NCBI GenBank assembly: GCA_003054655.1
Contig: QAYZ01000013.1
Coordinates: 124,001 to 188,000, forward strand
Source of the DNA: Spartobacteria bacterium LR76
GTDB taxonomy: Bacteria; Verrucomicrobiota; Verrucomicrobiia; Chthoniobacterales; Terrimicrobiaceae
DNA: 64,000 nucleotides
Reading direction: 5' to 3'
A model generated the notes under the pieces. The model did no database searches. It saw only the letters and a list, made by a program, of their open reading frames with translations, and was not told the origin of the DNA. Of the stretch, positions 1 to 8,574 are shown one piece after another (positions within the stretch are counted from its first letter, which is position 1; each line of letters starts with the position of its first letter). The position numbers and the translations under genes were made by a program.

Positions 1-210
1 GTTTGATTCCGCTCCGCGAGATCAGGTACTTCCCGAATACCAGCTCGTTCTTCAAAGCGCGCACCGTCTTCATGATGACCGCCAGCACGGCCTCGCTCGT
101 CGTGTCGACATAAGGCTGCAGCACGGTCGCCCAAGCCACCGAGCCAGCCGCCTCAAACCTCCCCCAGACGTTCGGGCGACAGTCGTCACTAAAAAGGACG
201 ATCGCCAGCG
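1..210 (-). pseudogene. Truncated second copy of the gene at 2617-3180 (3' part only, runs off the left edge)
   Basis: Bases 1-210 align without gaps to 2664-2873, with about 17 mismatches (about 92% identity). Read on the minus strand in the frame of the intact gene, the copy still encodes the same C-terminal stretch, for example WGRFEAAGSVAWATVLQPYV. Identity stops abruptly at about 211 and the frame meets a stop at about 236, so the signal peptide and first half are missing. The 3' end lies outside the window. Several changes are synonymous, but some alter the protein (E to V, I to N). It looks like the remnant of a segmental duplication, not an active gene. Confidence 0.7.
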
Positions 211-414
211 GTCGTTCCGGGCATCGTGCAACTCCTTAACAGTCTCGCCAGTTCCTTTTTTTGCGGAACACACCTCTTTCAACAGATAGAAGGTCCAGGG
301 GGTTGGCAGATCACGAATTTTTATGGGAGATCTGCCTCCGCCTCCCCCATGGCTGCACCAGCGAAAAAGCCCATGGTAGTATTGCGAAGGGGGGGGACAA
401 CCCCTCATCCCCCT

Positions 415-2397
415 ATGAATACCATAAGACTGCTCTCGCTTTGCCTATTGGCCGGCGGGGCCCTCAATGCTGCCACATATTATTGCGACCCTGCGACCGG
501 CGACATGGCAAATCCAGGCACCTCCGCCAGCCCGTGGAGTACTCTGGAGGCGGTGTTTGCCGCCAACAAAACATTCGTCGCGGGCGATATTATCAATCTC
601 CGCACCGGTCATCACGGCTCTCCCTCGATCAAGGGAATCAACTCTGGCGATGTCACGATCCAGGCGGAGAGCGGACACACGCCGACAGTCAGGAAAATAA
701 CCGCTTCCTATAATGCCGCTTCTCATTGGGTGATTTCCGGCCTCACGGTCAGCCCGGAAACGGCTGGCGTGAGTGAAGGAGGCCGATATGTCTATTTCCT
801 CCCTGGTTGTCACTATATGACGGTGAAAAACTGTCTCATTTACTCGGCGTCGAACATTACCGGGTGGACCGCGACAGATTGGGCCAGCAAGGCTGGCGCT
901 GGCATCGTATCGTACGCAGACCATACGGTGATCCTGGACAACACGCTGAGAAATGTGGGCGGCGGGATCGCGCTGTTGCGGACATCTTCGGCAACCGTCC
1001 AGGCATCCGACTCTCAGGTGTCCGGCAATCTCATTGAGAACTTTTGCGGTGATGCGATGGTCGGCTGTTCGGATAATTCCATATTCGATTACAACACCGT
1101 CAAAAACTGCTATCACAGCGGCGGCTCCACCCATCGGGACGGCTTTCAAAGCTGGTCGCTTGGCGAAGACAATGTCGCGGGCAATGGCGTCGTCACTGGC
1201 GTCACATTGCGGGGCAATATCTTCATCAGCCAGACGGACCCCGACCAGCCACTGAGCACGGAAGACGGGGGAACCATGCATGGCATCGGCTGCTTTGACG
1301 GGATGTACGACAATTGGGTCGTAGAGAACAATCTGGTCGTGAATGGCAACGATTACGGGATTTCCTTCGTGGGCGCTCGCAACTGCCGCATCGTGAATAA
1401 CACCGTCCTGGTCAACCCGCTGAAGCGCGCCACGACTCCCTTCCCCTATTCAAAGATCTATCTTTCCGCGCACAAGGCTGGCGGGCCTTATGCGAATGTC
1501 TACTCGTCGGATAACATCATTCGCAACAACCTGGCTGCCGAGATCAATCAATGGCATGTCACGAACACCACCTTGGATCATAATATCGTCACCTCGTCTT
1601 ACGATACGGGTTATTTTGTGAACTACAGTGGGTTTAATTTCTATACGGTGGCCGGGAGTCCGCTCATCGATGCCGGCAGCGCCACGCTGGCTCCGGCAGT
1701 AGACATCGACGGTTTCCCCCGGCCTCAAGGGGCGGGCTTCGACATTGGTGCCTATGAATTTGTGAATCTCCTCTTCAGCGACAGCTTCGAGGCCTATACG
1801 ACCGGCGCAAACATCGGAGGTCAGCCAGTCGGCACGACCGCCTGGGCTGCGAACGGGACGGGCGCTGGAGGCACTGCGACGATCTCTGCCGCCCAGGCGT
1901 ACAATGATGGCGGAACCCAATCGCTCTATCTTCTTCAGACCGCCATGGGTGTCCGCCCTCGCGCGACAGTCAACCTGATCGCCGGAGGCTTCATCACCTC
2001 CCCCCTCACCAAGGGGTCGGTCTTCTTCGCGGCGTGCGAAGATCCCAACAATGGAGCGGGGTCGAATTTTTTCACGGTCAATATCGGCACGGTCAACCTT
2101 TCCCGAAGCACTCAGGGAGGCGTCGGGAAATTTACGCTTTCAGTCAACGGGGGAAAATCCACCGGCATTGGCTTCACCGGCGCCGGCTATACCTATACGC
2201 CAGGCGTATGGAACATGTTTGAGGTGGACTTTGACAATACCGCCAAGACCGCATCGCTCTACATTAATGGCGCGTTGGCGGGGACCGTATCGGACACGCT
2301 TGCCGATTTTTCGCTCTCCTCGATCACGCTGGGCCTTTATTCCAGCGGCTCCACCAATGACAAGGTCTATTTTGATGCGCTGGAGGTGGCTCCATGA
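415..2397 (+). CDS. Secreted right-handed beta-helix protein with C-terminal LamG-like domain
   Basis: About 660 aa. I chose the ATG at 415 because it gives a clear signal peptide (MNTIRLLSLCLLAGGALNA, then ATYYCDP); the in-frame sequence before it has no such feature. Residues about 25-440 carry the Asn/Gly-rich short-strand pattern of parallel beta-helix (PbH1) proteins such as pectate lyase-like or alginate-lyase-like enzymes, with repeats like NNLVVNGNDYGISFVG and RIVNNTVLV. The last 200 residues (from LLFSDSFEAY) resemble a concanavalin A/LamG-like sandwich and end in KVYFDALEVAP. Probably an extracellular polysaccharide-binding or -degrading protein; no catalytic residues can be assigned. 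No PEP-CTERM or autotransporter anchor is seen. The gene lies exactly between a partial and a full copy of another gene. Confidence 0.75.
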   Translation: MNTIRLLSLCLLAGGALNAATYYCDPATGDMANPGTSASPWSTLEAVFAANKTFVAGDIINLRTGHHGSPSIKGINSGDVTIQAESGHTPTVRKITASYNAASHWVISGLTVSPETAGVSEGGRYVYFLPGCHYMTVKNCLIYSASNITGWTATDWASKAGAGIVSYADHTVILDNTLRNVGGGIALLRTSSATVQASDSQVSGNLIENFCGDAMVGCSDNSIFDYNTVKNCYHSGGSTHRDGFQSWSLGEDNVAGNGVVTGVTLRGNIFISQTDPDQPLSTEDGGTMHGIGCFDGMYDNWVVENNLVVNGNDYGISFVGARNCRIVNNTVLVNPLKRATTPFPYSKIYLSAHKAGGPYANVYSSDNIIRNNLAAEINQWHVTNTTLDHNIVTSSYDTGYFVNYSGFNFYTVAGSPLIDAGSATLAPAVDIDGFPRPQGAGFDIGAYEFVNLLFSDSFEAYTTGANIGGQPVGTTAWAANGTGAGGTATISAAQAYNDGGTQSLYLLQTAMGVRPRATVNLIAGGFITSPLTKGSVFFAACEDPNNGAGSNFFTVNIGTVNLSRSTQGGVGKFTLSVNGGKSTGIGFTGAGYTYTPGVWNMFEVDFDNTAKTASLYINGALAGTVSDTLADFSLSSITLGLYSSGSTNDKVYFDALEVAP

Positions 2398-2462
2398 CGC
2401 GGCGGTGACGGAGTTGTTTTGGTGTCTCCCTGGTAATCGGGCAAGGGGATACCTGCCTGTCA

Positions 2463-2505
2463 CTCGTCAGGCCTTCCGGGGGGCATTTGATCGACTCCTG
2501 ACGAG
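2463..2505 (+). terminator. 9-bp perfect hairpin downstream of the beta-helix gene
   Basis: CTCGTCAGG (2463-2471) and CCTGACGAG (2497-2505) are perfect inverted repeats with a 25-nt spacer, 66 bp after the stop codon. The following bases (CTTGTATTT) are only moderately T-rich, so it may act as a 3' stabiliser or a weak terminator. The rest of 2398-2616 shows no other feature. Confidence 0.3.
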
Positions 2506-2616
2506 CTTGTATTTCCCGCTCCCCCACCCCCGCCGCGAGAGCATCACACGCTTTCGCGGCCCGGCGCAGCGGGCAGCCCGGCCTCTCTTTGCGGCTGCGC
2601 CAGCTACTCCGGCGTC

Positions 2617-3180
2617 CTATTTTTTCTCGACCGCCAGCGGCCATTGACCGCCCTGGCCGACGAGTTTGATTCCGCTCCGCGAGATCAGGTACTTCCCGAA
2701 AACCAGCTCGTTCTTCAAAGCGCGCACCGGCTCCATGATGACCGCCAGCTCGGCCTCGCTCGTCGTGTCGACATAAGGCTGCAGCACGGTCGCCCAAGCC
2801 ACCGAGCCAGCCGCGTCAAACCTCCCCCATACGATGGGACGGTAGCTGTCATCAAAAAGAACGATCACCAGCGGCAGCCCTCCCATATTGTATCCGTGGC
2901 GCTGAAATATCCCCACGATGTATTGCTCGCCCGACAGACTCACCATCTCGCGAGCCGCCAGATACAACTGGTCCGCCCCCTCCGGCTTCAAGCGCCCGAG
3001 AGCATCGAGGAGATCGGTCGCCTTGACCCAGGCCAGCCGGTCATAGATCTCCACCTCGCTGACATCGCGCAGGAGATCCACTGGCGCAATGATCGGCTTG
3101 TTCACGGCATCCTCCGCGAAAGCAGCCTGCCCGGCGGAAAGAATGGTCACCAGGACCAGCAGGAGGGAGCGCATTGCCAT
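2617..3180 (-). CDS. Secreted hypothetical protein (intact copy)
   Basis: 187 aa from the ATG at 3180 (MAMRSLLLVLVTILSAGQAAFA, then EDAVNK), a clear signal peptide; a second ATG two codons later is equally possible. The mature part is a small mixed alpha/beta domain of about 165 residues with no motif I recognise. Conserved-looking core features are QYIVGIFQRHGYN, WGRFDAAGSVAWATVLQPYV and FGKYLISRSGIKLVGQGGQW. No membrane segment follows the signal peptide. The 3' half (2664-2873) is duplicated at the left window edge. Function unknown; probably periplasmic or secreted. Confidence 0.65.
   Translation of the reverse strand: MAMRSLLLVLVTILSAGQAAFAEDAVNKPIIAPVDLLRDVSEVEIYDRLAWVKATDLLDALGRLKPEGADQLYLAAREMVSLSGEQYIVGIFQRHGYNMGGLPLVIVLFDDSYRPIVWGRFDAAGSVAWATVLQPYVDTTSEAELAVIMEPVRALKNELVFGKYLISRSGIKLVGQGGQWPLAVEKK
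2664..2873. repeat. Direct repeat partner of bases 1-210
   Basis: This segment, inside the gene at 2617-3180, is repeated at 1-210 in the same orientation at about 92% identity without gaps. The repeats bracket 211-2663, which contains the beta-helix gene. The sharp right-hand boundary at 2873/210 shows where homology ends; the left boundary lies outside the window. Confidence 0.8.
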
Positions 3181-3385
3181 AGGCAGACGATGGTACAAGG
3201 CCCACCGCGCTGGAACCAGCATGCTTTTGCCCCCGCCAAGGCGAGAGCGCTTCGAGAAAGCGGCCAGGTGTCGCCCGCAAGCCGCGCCCCCGAGATCCGC
3301 CAGCCATGAAGGAGCGCGTATCGACTGGTCCCTCCCCGAGACGCCAGGGCGCAGCCGAGCGACTCATCGCCTGTCACCCGGCACC

Positions 3386-3407
3386 GGCTCCGCCCTTTTG
3401 CGGAGCC
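3386..3407 (-). other. Hairpin 3' of the PEP-CTERM gene
   Basis: GGCTCCGC (3386-3393) and GCGGAGCC (3400-3407) form a perfect 8-bp stem with a 6-nt loop, 26 bp beyond the stop at 3433. There is no T-run on the minus strand after it, so it is not a standard Rho-independent terminator. Nothing else is visible in the gap 3181-3432. Confidence 0.3.
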
Positions 3408-3432
3408 AGTCCCGCAACCAGAGACCCGCAGG

Positions 3433-5841
3433 CTACGCCCGGCGGCGACGGAGCCAGAGCGCCGTCACGCCGAGGCCCACGAGCAGAAACGTCGCAGGCT
3501 CGGGCACGACCTGGAGCGATGTGCCGACGATCTCGCCGGAGCCGAGGTAGGTCGCGCCCTCGTCGGAGTAAAAGGCGACCTGCGAGAGATCACCCACCGC
3601 CGAGCCGCTCAGGATCGTGAGTGTCGTCGATGCGCCCTGGTAATTGTAGATCGCCAGCGTGCCGTCGATCTCCAGCGAGGCAAAGGTCAGCCCGGCGGCG
3701 AAGTTGTTAAAATCCACCACTGCCGCATCCGACACCACCCACGCGCCCATGGTCTCCTGGATGGCGCTCGCGCCGATGACGACGCGGCCGCTGCCCTGGT
3801 TCAGCGCGGCGGAGTTGGCAATACCCTCCGACTGGCCGAGCTGGAGATTGCCGCCATCGATCGTGATCTGGCCCACCGAGCCGAGCGACGCCACGCTGCC
3901 CGCCGTGGCGAGCGTGCCGCTGGTGATCGAGACATCGCCGGTCATCGTATTCGCACCATAGAGGGGATTGAGCACCGTGGTGCCGGGTCCGCTCTGCACG
4001 AGGTTCATGCTCCCGGTGAGGGTGGTGTAAAACTCGTAGGTCGTGTTGGACGACGAACCCGCCGCGAAGTTTTGCTGGAAGGCGATGGATGCCGTGCCCG
4101 CGCCGCCATTGAAGACCCGCGCCCCGATATCCGCACCGCTCGTGCCGGGTCCCGCCCCGATCACGATCTGGCCGGTCGAGCCGAGCTCCTGCGCGACCTG
4201 CACCGCGGCATCCGTGGAGGCCTGGTGATCGCTGCTGTTGAAGCCCTTGAGCTGAAGCAGGGAACTGCTGCCCAGGGCGAGCGTCGCATGATCGCCCGAG
4301 TCCTGCCCCACCGTCACCACGCTGGTGCCTTTTTCGACCGCTCCGGCGGCCAGGGTGACCGTGCCGGAGTTGATCGTGGTCGCGCCCGAGTAGTAGTTGT
4401 CCCCGATCATGACGAGATTTCCCGCGCCGGTCTTGGTCACGCCGCCCTGGGCGTTGGCGTCGTCGGCATTCTTCGAGACATTGGCATCGCTGAGGTTGCC
4501 TGCTCCACCGAGGGCCGTGACATAGAGGGTGGACGAGACTTTGAAGGTCGCATCTCCACCGAGGAAGAGATCCGCGCCGTAGGCCGAGCCGTTGTTGCCA
4601 TTGCCCGAGCTGACTCCCCCCGTCACCGTGTTGCCGGAGAAGCCGCCGTCCTCCACGGTCACGGTCGCTCCCCCCATGACAAACACTGCGCCGCCCGCGC
4701 CGAGGCCGCCTCCGCCCGAGCTGTTATTGCCCGTGTCGCCGCTCGACGCCGCGCTCGCTGCGCCAAAGCCGCCCGTACCGGCCGAGCCGCTACCATACGC
4801 TCCGCCGCCGCCGCCGAAACCGCCATTGCCGCCGCTCTGGGACGATGCGCCGCCGCCTCCGCCAAAACCGCCATTGCCGCCCGATTCGCTATACCCTCCC
4901 GCACCGGAGCCGCCGCCTCCGCCGAAGCCGCCATTGCCGCCGCTGTTTGGCGGATTGTCATTGGCATAGTGCCCATAGCCTCCAGCCACACCGCCGCCTC
5001 CACCCGTCCCGGGATAGGTAAAACTCGGGCTGCCGCCACCACCTCCGCCGCCGCCATCCGCGCCGCCAGAGCCGCCGTTGCCATCACCGCCGCTGCCGCC
5101 GCCTCCGGCAGAGAGGCTCGTGCTGTTGACCGCGCTGACATTGACAAAGGCTCCCGCCGATCCGTTGTTTCCCGTGCCGCCCGCGCCGTCGGCTCCATTG
5201 CCAAATCCGCCGCCACCACCGCCCGCGCCATCGCCGCCGCCCCCGGAGGCATTGCCTCCCATGCCGCCGCCGCCGCTGAGAAACTGGTCGCCCAGAGTGA
5301 AGCCCACCGATCCGCCCACGGCCTTGTTATTGGAGAATGTCACCCCTTTGAGCGTCACCGCCGGCGCGCTGAGTCCCTGCGCAGCGAGCGCCCCCGTACC
5401 CGACGAATCCGCCCCGCCATAGTACGACCCGCTGCCGACAAAGATCGCTCCACCCAACCCCGCACCACCGCCGCCGCCCAGGCTGCCGTTGCCGCCGGTG
5501 GCGTTGCCATTGGCGATGGTCAGGTTGCTGATCGATACCGTGCCGCCGGCAATGAAGAACGCCCGGTCGGAGTTGTTCATGTCGATGGAAAAATACCCGC
5601 CATCGATCGTCACATTCGCGTTCACCACCATCTGGCTCGTCGCGGAGATATTCGCCGTGAGCGTGATCGTGTTTTGCAGCGCGGGATTGGACGCGTTGTT
5701 TAGATAAACCTGATGGAGCGCCGTCTCCAGCTCTGCCGCCGTGGCGACGCTAAAGGAGGTCTGTTGCGCCTGGAGTGACCTGCCAGCAAGGGCGCAGAAG
5801 CCCGAGATGGCAACGACAAGGAGCTGCCGGGTGGTTTTCAT
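3433..5841 (-). CDS. Giant glycine-rich PEP-CTERM protein with autotransporter-type beta-strand repeat
   Basis: 802 aa. Residues 1-25 form a signal peptide (MKTTRQLLVVAISGFCALAG, then a QAQQ cleavage region). A beta-helix-like section follows (about 30-120), then about 270 residues dominated by runs such as GGGGGFGNGADGAGG and repeated NGGFGGGGG blocks. Next is an autotransporter-associated repeat (KTGAGNLVMIGDNYYSGATT, about 475-495) and further beta-strand repeats. The end is a full PEP-CTERM signal: VPEPATFLLVGLGVTALWL followed by RRRRA. Such proteins are sorted by exosortase (no exosortase gene in the window) and probably reach the surface or the matrix. The Gly-rich codons raise local GC and create long spurious frames on the other strand. 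Confidence 0.85.
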   Translation of the reverse strand: MKTTRQLLVVAISGFCALAGRSLQAQQTSFSVATAAELETALHQVYLNNASNPALQNTITLTANISATSQMVVNANVTIDGGYFSIDMNNSDRAFFIAGGTVSISNLTIANGNATGGNGSLGGGGGAGLGGAIFVGSGSYYGGADSSGTGALAAQGLSAPAVTLKGVTFSNNKAVGGSVGFTLGDQFLSGGGGMGGNASGGGGDGAGGGGGGFGNGADGAGGTGNNGSAGAFVNVSAVNSTSLSAGGGGSGGDGNGGSGGADGGGGGGGGSPSFTYPGTGGGGGVAGGYGHYANDNPPNSGGNGGFGGGGGSGAGGYSESGGNGGFGGGGGASSQSGGNGGFGGGGGAYGSGSAGTGGFGAASAASSGDTGNNSSGGGGLGAGGAVFVMGGATVTVEDGGFSGNTVTGGVSSGNGNNGSAYGADLFLGGDATFKVSSTLYVTALGGAGNLSDANVSKNADDANAQGGVTKTGAGNLVMIGDNYYSGATTINSGTVTLAAGAVEKGTSVVTVGQDSGDHATLALGSSSLLQLKGFNSSDHQASTDAAVQVAQELGSTGQIVIGAGPGTSGADIGARVFNGGAGTASIAFQQNFAAGSSSNTTYEFYTTLTGSMNLVQSGPGTTVLNPLYGANTMTGDVSITSGTLATAGSVASLGSVGQITIDGGNLQLGQSEGIANSAALNQGSGRVVIGASAIQETMGAWVVSDAAVVDFNNFAAGLTFASLEIDGTLAIYNYQGASTTLTILSGSAVGDLSQVAFYSDEGATYLGSGEIVGTSLQVVPEPATFLLVGLGVTALWLRRRRA

Positions 5842-5966
5842 TAGTCTGTGGAGTGACCGCCCTCCGCCTTAGCAATGGGAACCGTCAAATACACGGAAAA
5901 AGCAGGTTATCTCGTAAATATCAGGGAGCCGCCCCTACCCCACTTCCGGGAGGCGGCAGGAGCGTA

Positions 5967-5995
5967 TTGACAGAATAGGATAATCGTCCTAGTTC
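5967..5995 (+). promoter_or_regulatory. Promoter with embedded TetR-type operator
   Basis: TTGACA (5967-5972) is a perfect -35 box. The palindrome TAGGATAATCGTCCTA (5976-5991; arms TAGGA/TCCTA, 6-bp spacer) fills the spacer and reaches a weak -10 (TAGTTC, 5990-5995). A repressor here would block RNA polymerase. The TetR start codon is at 6009, so the 5' leader would be very short, and no Shine-Dalgarno is visible. Confidence 0.6.
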
Positions 5996-6008
5996 TAACC
6001 CGCAACGC

Positions 6009-6599
6009 ATGAAGCCGACATCCACGCGCGACCGGATCATTGAGGAGGCCGACCGGCTTTTCTATGAGCGGGGCTACGAGCACACGGCCTTTGCCGACAT
6101 CGCGGAGGCGGTGGGCATTTCGCGGGGCAATGTGACGTTTCACTATCAGACAAAGGACGCCATCCTCGATGCCGTGATCGACCGGCGGCTGGCGCGCACC
6201 GCCGCGCTGCTGGAGCGCTGGGAGGCGGGCGGCGAAGGCCCGGCGGACCGCATCAAGAGTTTCATCGACATCCTCATCGCGAATCGCGCAAAGATCATGC
6301 TCCACGGCTGCCCGGTCGGCACGCTCTGCGCGGAGCTGGCCAAGCTGGAGCACCACGCGCTCAGCCACGCCAGCGCGCTCTTCACGCTCTTCAAGGACTG
6401 GCTCGGCAGCCAATTCGCCGCCCTCGGGTTGAAAAAAGAGGCCGACGCGCTCGCCCTCCACCTCCTCGCCCGCAGCCAGGGCATTGCCACGCTGGCCAGC
6501 GCCCTTCGCGACGAGGCCTTCCTCCGCGAGGAGGTGCGCCTCCTGCACGCGTGGCTCGATGGTACTGCCTCTCCCTCTTCGCGCCGGAGGCGCGCCTGA
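6009..6599 (+). CDS. TetR/AcrR family transcriptional regulator
   Basis: 196 aa. The N-terminal HTH covers about residues 8-55 (RDRIIEEADRLFYERGYEHT, then ADIAEAVGISRGNVTFHYQTKD), the classic TetR_N pattern with the F-Y-x-K/T-K-x-x-I/L ending. The rest is the helical ligand-binding and dimerisation domain, with one cysteine in a HGCPVGTLCAEL stretch as in YcdC/LfrR-like subgroups. Only 13 bp separate it from the operator palindrome, so autorepression is likely. Co-directional with the YciI-like gene 23 bp downstream, which is probably co-transcribed and may handle the same effector. The ligand is unknown. Confidence 0.9.
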   Translation: MKPTSTRDRIIEEADRLFYERGYEHTAFADIAEAVGISRGNVTFHYQTKDAILDAVIDRRLARTAALLERWEAGGEGPADRIKSFIDILIANRAKIMLHGCPVGTLCAELAKLEHHALSHASALFTLFKDWLGSQFAALGLKKEADALALHLLARSQGIATLASALRDEAFLREEVRLLHAWLDGTASPSSRRRRA

Positions 6600-6622
6600 G
6601 CTTTCCGTAAATCCACAACCGC

Positions 6623-6910
6623 ATGTTCATCGCCTTCCTGAGATTCACCGAAGCCCGCAGCCGAGCCAGTCAATACATGGAGGAGCACAAGCGCTGGCTG
6701 CAGGCCGGCTTTGCCGACGGCGCGTTCCTCCTCGCGGGCAGCATCGAGCCGGGCCAGGGCGGAGCGATCCTCGCCCACCAGATTTCGCGGGAGGAACTCG
6801 AGACGCGCCTCTCCGCAGACCCGTTCGTGGCCGAGGGCATCGTGCAGACCGAGATCGTCGAGATCGACCCCGCCCGCGCCGACCCGCGCCTGGAGTTCCT
6901 CGTCTCCTGA
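6623..6910 (+). CDS. YciI-like (YCII-related) protein
   Basis: 95 aa, the normal length for the family. It shows the ferredoxin-like YCII pattern: MFIAFLRFT, EHKRWLQAGFADGAFLLAGS, GGAILAH and DPFVAEGIVQTEIVEIDP. In YciI proteins a conserved His/Asp pair sits in a putative active site; here EEH at about 20-22 and DPF at about 67 fit. These are small dimeric proteins, some of them hydrolases or dehalogenase-like enzymes; the substrate is unknown. Follows the TetR gene by 23 bp. Confidence 0.8.
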   Translation: MFIAFLRFTEARSRASQYMEEHKRWLQAGFADGAFLLAGSIEPGQGGAILAHQISREELETRLSADPFVAEGIVQTEIVEIDPARADPRLEFLVS

Positions 6911-6932
6911 TTCGCGCCAGCCTGCGCCGATC

Positions 6933-7919
6933 TTAAAATCCCCCGCCCAGCGAAAACGACAGCAGGGTCTCCGAGAGATTCTGCGCGCCCGAGATCATCG
7001 TGCCGAGGCCGTGCCGCAGGCGGAAGGCCCCGAGGATGGAATCCGTCAGCGCAAAGGTCGACTCCATGCCCACGTACAGGCGCCCGCTCTCCGGCGAGGC
7101 CGCGCCGCGATCCTCGTAGGAGGCCCGCAGTTTCAGCGCCGCGTCGGGAAGCAGCTTTTGCTCCGCCTGGGCGTACACCGCTCGATAGGTCGTGCTGTCC
7201 AGTTCATCCGTATCGTAAGTCTCCGTCTCCGCCGCCCCCACGGTCACGCGGGTCTGCGCCGCCGCGCGAATGGTGATCGACGCATCGACCCCGGCGAGCG
7301 ATTGCCCCGAGGTCGCCGTGTCCTGAGTGCTGATGCTCGGCGCGACCCGCAGCCGCACGGGGACGAAGGGCAGCTCCTGCGCCAGCTCCAGCCGGGCGTA
7401 GCGCGTATTGAGCATCGCGCCCGCAGCATCCGTCTGCGCAGCCACGCCGCCTGTCACGCCGTAGGTGAGACCGGCGGGCGTCCTGCCCTTCGTCCGCCAC
7501 TCCGCGCGATTGATCGTCGACGTTCCCCGGTCCGCGAAGCGATTCACCGTCTCCAGCGACAATTCGTTGGAAACCATGCGCGTCACATCGAGGTCAAAGG
7601 CCACGCGATTCGAGCAGCCGAGATTGCCCTGCAAATACGAGTCGCCCCACACATTCTCCACCCGCATCTCGCCCGTGTAGCGGACCGAGACCCAGTCCAC
7701 CTCGACCGGGTGGAATTCATAGCTCACCGGCTGCGAAAACGACTTCGACACCTCCCCGCCCGCCGCATGCACCGCGAAGGATTCACGCGGCTCATCAAAC
7801 GTCACCTCCCGCGTCTGCGGCGAGGCCGTGGGCAGCTCGATCCACTGCGCCGCCAGCTCCACCTCCGCCCCCCGCACCGTCGCGGCAGCGAGCAGCAGGA
7901 TGGAAAGCAGCCGTTTCAT
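6933..7919 (-). CDS. Secreted beta-barrel-like hypothetical protein
   Basis: 328 aa from the ATG at 7919, which gives a signal peptide (MKRLLSILLLAAATVRGA, then EVELAAQ). The mature protein consists of alternating hydrophobic/polar strands separated by turns, for example RYARLELAQELPFVPVRLRV, TTYRAVYAQAEQKL and GAFRLRHGLGTM. It ends in LLSFSLGGGF, with a C-terminal Phe as in outer-membrane beta-barrels. I infer an outer-membrane protein of about 12-16 strands; no specific family is recognised. Convergent with the YciI-like gene (22 bp gap). Confidence 0.65.
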   Translation of the reverse strand: MKRLLSILLLAAATVRGAEVELAAQWIELPTASPQTREVTFDEPRESFAVHAAGGEVSKSFSQPVSYEFHPVEVDWVSVRYTGEMRVENVWGDSYLQGNLGCSNRVAFDLDVTRMVSNELSLETVNRFADRGTSTINRAEWRTKGRTPAGLTYGVTGGVAAQTDAAGAMLNTRYARLELAQELPFVPVRLRVAPSISTQDTATSGQSLAGVDASITIRAAAQTRVTVGAAETETYDTDELDSTTYRAVYAQAEQKLLPDAALKLRASYEDRGAASPESGRLYVGMESTFALTDSILGAFRLRHGLGTMISGAQNLSETLLSFSLGGGF

Positions 7920-8035
7920 GCCAGCGACCAAACACCCCCTGCCCCCGCCTGTCAACCCCTGCGGGCCTTCACCATTGGCCAGCAACAGGAAAGAGGTTCT
8001 CATTCGTCAATCTCCCCGCGAAGTCATCCGGGCAC

Positions 8036-8071
8036 AAAAAAAAGGGCGACCTTTTCAGGCCGCCCTTTTTT
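8036..8071 (-). terminator. Rho-independent terminator of rpsL-rpsG
   Basis: AAAAAAGGGCG and CGCCCTTTTTT flank a 12-nt loop just beyond the rpsG stop at 8095. A/T tracts lie on both sides, so it could also stop transcription from the other strand. It shows that the ribosomal protein operon ends here. Confidence 0.8.
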
Positions 8072-8094
8072 AAAACCAACTGGAGATTGGAGAA

Positions 8095-8568
8095 CTACCA
8101 GCGGAAGTGAGCGAACGCACGGTTGGCCTGGGCCATCTTGTGCATGTCGTCGCGCTTCTTGATCGCGTTGCCTTGACCGGCTGCAGCGTCCTTGAGCTCG
8201 TAAGCGAGAGCATTTTCCATCGGAACACCCTTGCGGTTGTTCGCGAACGTAACCAACCAGCGCATGGCGAGGGCGATCTGACGATCGGCGGGCACTTCCA
8301 TCGGCACCTGGTAGGTGGCACCACCCACGCGGCGGCTCTTCACCTCGAGGCGCGGCTTGGCATTTTCGATGGCCTTGTGCAGTGTCTCGAGCGGGTCGAC
8401 CGTATCGGTTCCCTCGCGGGACTTGTCGATCGCGGTGTAGACGATGCGCTCGGCGATGCTCTTCTTGCCGCAGTTCATGACTGCGCTGATGAGACGGGCT
8501 ACGACCGGACTGGCGTAGCGGGCGTCCTTCTTGACTTCCTTGTGAATGACTCGGCGACGACGTGACAT
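8095..8568 (-). CDS. rpsG: 30S ribosomal protein S7
   Basis: 157 aa, the usual length. S7 binds the 3' major domain of 16S rRNA and nucleates head assembly of the small subunit. Characteristic stretches are MSRRRRVIHKEV, VARLISAVMNCGKKSIAERI, SRRVGGATYQVPMEV and RWLVTFANNRKG. It starts 6 bp after the rpsL stop, so the two are co-translated. In most bacteria fusA and tuf follow; here a strong terminator does. Confidence 0.98.
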   Translation of the reverse strand: MSRRRRVIHKEVKKDARYASPVVARLISAVMNCGKKSIAERIVYTAIDKSREGTDTVDPLETLHKAIENAKPRLEVKSRRVGGATYQVPMEVPADRQIALAMRWLVTFANNRKGVPMENALAYELKDAAAGQGNAIKKRDDMHKMAQANRAFAHFRW

Positions 8569-8574
8569 GGCGTG

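Noticed and set aside
4780-4990. Repeated GC-rich blocks looking like a repeat array (CRISPR-like)
   Set aside because: The blocks encode Gly runs in frame within the PEP-CTERM protein; no regular spacer structure.
4072-5703. Long open frame (543 codons) opposite the Gly-rich PEP-CTERM gene
   Set aside because: Sequence is Ala/Arg/His-rich without domain pattern and is explained by the GGC/GGT-rich codons of the real gene on the minus strand, which has signal peptide and PEP-CTERM end.
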